Source: Amphibalanus amphitrite (lineage: Eukaryota > Arthropoda > Thecostraca > Balanomorpha > Balanidae). From it: a stretch of DNA of 64,000 bases. A program made the position numbers and the translations under genes. The first letter of the stretch is position 1. Every line of letters starts with the position of its first letter. The notes beneath the pieces were generated by a model. The model worked only from the letters and a program-made list of their open reading frames with translations, did not search any database and was not told the DNA's origin. The stretch covers positions 310,001-374,000 of the forward strand of contig NW_024881569.1 of NCBI RefSeq assembly GCF_019059575.1. The letters are read 5' to 3'. This document shows, piece after piece, positions 62,721-64,000 of the stretch.

Positions 62721-64000
62721 TATTAGAAGATACCCACCACTGGAACTTGGACTGATATTATACCAAGGCCGAAGATGATCAAGCTGCCTGCTATATCTGG
62801 AGCTTGGTGTTCAACTTCAACATGGAATAAAAAACAAAATATCAAAGCAAACTGGATATGGTACTGCAAGTTAAAGTCCAAAGAAATTTGAAGAGCTGAC
62901 AATTGACATTAATTCTTTTCCTGCAAGGTTTCCATATGGAGATCACAGTCACACCATGAAGAAATATTTTTGATGTTAACAGTTGAAAGGGGATTTATCT
63001 TCCAGTTTTGACGAAAGACGCTGCTGACTGTCTTTGGAAAAGGATGTCGGCATGAGGTGCAATTGTGCTTGTGAAGTGGTTATAACTGGTCTTTTCACAG
63101 TATTAAATTAAATGTGCCATTGCAGCCAAGTGTGTTATCATGTAAGGTAAAATCAAAACTACAATGTTGGTTTTACGAGCATTGAGAAGGCTGGTAGGTA
63201 ACACCTGCCTGTGCTCGTAAATCATGCTGCCAGAGTATTCTAAATTAATTTTATCATACACTTTTGTTGTCCAGAATGGTTGCACTATTGTTTGGTATCA
63301 TATTATTCCATGTAAATATGGTAGTGTAAAGTCCGACCAACATGTTACCAGATTTGAAGCTGTTACGTTACCTAAGTACCTGTTTTTTACTGGCGTGGTG
63401 AATGTCACCTGGATTTTGTTTTGAGGTGCAGACCTAGTAACTCTCCTCTGACTGCATGGGTTTGAAGCTATTATCTATTCTGTTTTTACTGGCCTGGTGA
63501 ATGGCGACTGATGTTGTCCGTGGATGGCACTGAAACAAATTTTGAGTGTTTTGTACAGTGTTTTAATACAATGCTGAGGGCTGAAAGTTGTCTTGTTTAG
63601 AGTGGTGAAAGTTCAGGATATGCCAGCCACCATGGTGGTCAGTTAAATGTGTTGCAGTCAGTTCGGCTTCGGCAAGCACACGGATGGGCATACGCATCAA
63701 GACCTGCTCTGCCATACTTTCAGCCAATTTTACCTAGGTAAGTCTTTTCTTTTTTTCCGCCAAAAGCTATGACATTGTGAATTTCAGCACTGTGGCCTGT
63801 GTGTAGCTTTCAGGAAAGCAATTCTAAATAAAGCTCTGATAAAGTGCAAAATCAGCAATGCAGCCCTCTATTACATTTTCTACAACATCTTACTTGTTCC
63901 TTGCATGGAGAGAAAAATGCAATGTTATGAATTCGTTTATTCACATAATTTGACAAGCATGCAGTTACCTGCTACTATCACTGCACAAAACAGAGCAGAA
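62721..64000. other. No gene recognised
   Basis: AT-rich, with an AATAAA at 63825-63830 and two related GGTGAATG-containing stretches (63395-63420, 63494-63515). Could be part of an untranslated exon or a repeat; no coding frame is recognised. Confidence 0.35.

Overview
This is a repeat-rich eukaryotic nuclear window, most likely from an arthropod. A crustacean such as a barnacle fits the GC-rich exons, but that is a guess. Only one host protein-coding gene is recognised: an eight-coding-exon AHSA1/Aha1 (Hsp90 co-chaperone) gene at 50291-55871 (+), with GT-AG introns and a 343-residue product. One canonical RNA gene is present, tRNA-Ala(AGC) at 12927-12999 (-), with an oligo-T terminator. Most of the rest is mobile DNA or sequence in which I see no gene.

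Layout. 1-5.4 kb: no recognised gene, one hAT-type MITE. 5.4-10.5 kb: a TTAA-flanked MITE, then a four-component nest. That nest is a hAT-type element with an 8-bp target duplication, carrying a MITE, a frameshifted ORF remnant and a TTAA MITE, which itself contains another TTAA MITE. 10.5-27.5 kb: tRNA-Ala, a second hAT MITE, a 1-kb TIR element with repeated GGGTCAATTGAA-like motifs, GC-rich unrecognised DNA, and a TTAA element with a nested TA-flanked foldback. 27.5-32.1 kb: a complete LTR retrotransposon with apparently identical 274-bp LTRs, a TGTTT duplication, gag, and pol in the -1 frame. 32.7-36.6 kb: a LINE (-) with one intact 1194-codon ORF. 36.6-50 kb: satellites, a 344-bp foldback, MITEs and decayed copies. 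50.3-55.9 kb: AHSA1, whose second intron holds one TTAA MITE nested in another. 56-64 kb: CT repeats, a dimeric TIR element, a pair of long inverted repeats, a PIF-like MITE and degenerate minisatellites.

The strongest candidate for something undescribed is the TTAA-flanked MITE group (5466-6682, 8454-9644, 51133-52878, 51251-52131, about 8295-10363). The copies share an asymmetric end geometry. A G-tract/C-tract hairpin lies 40-42 nt inside the left end but only 13-14 nt inside the right end, and the core is packed with AGGTCA, the nuclear-receptor half-site. The second is the LTR element. Its primer-binding position, exactly at the LTR border, is complementary to nucleotides 1-12 of eukaryotic tRNA-Phe (5' end) rather than to a tRNA 3' end. 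Its gag-pol junction carries an in-frame C CCA AAC slippery site followed by a 12-bp stem.

Coordinates of exons, TIRs and target duplications were read directly. Family names rest on motif recognition, and no database search was run.
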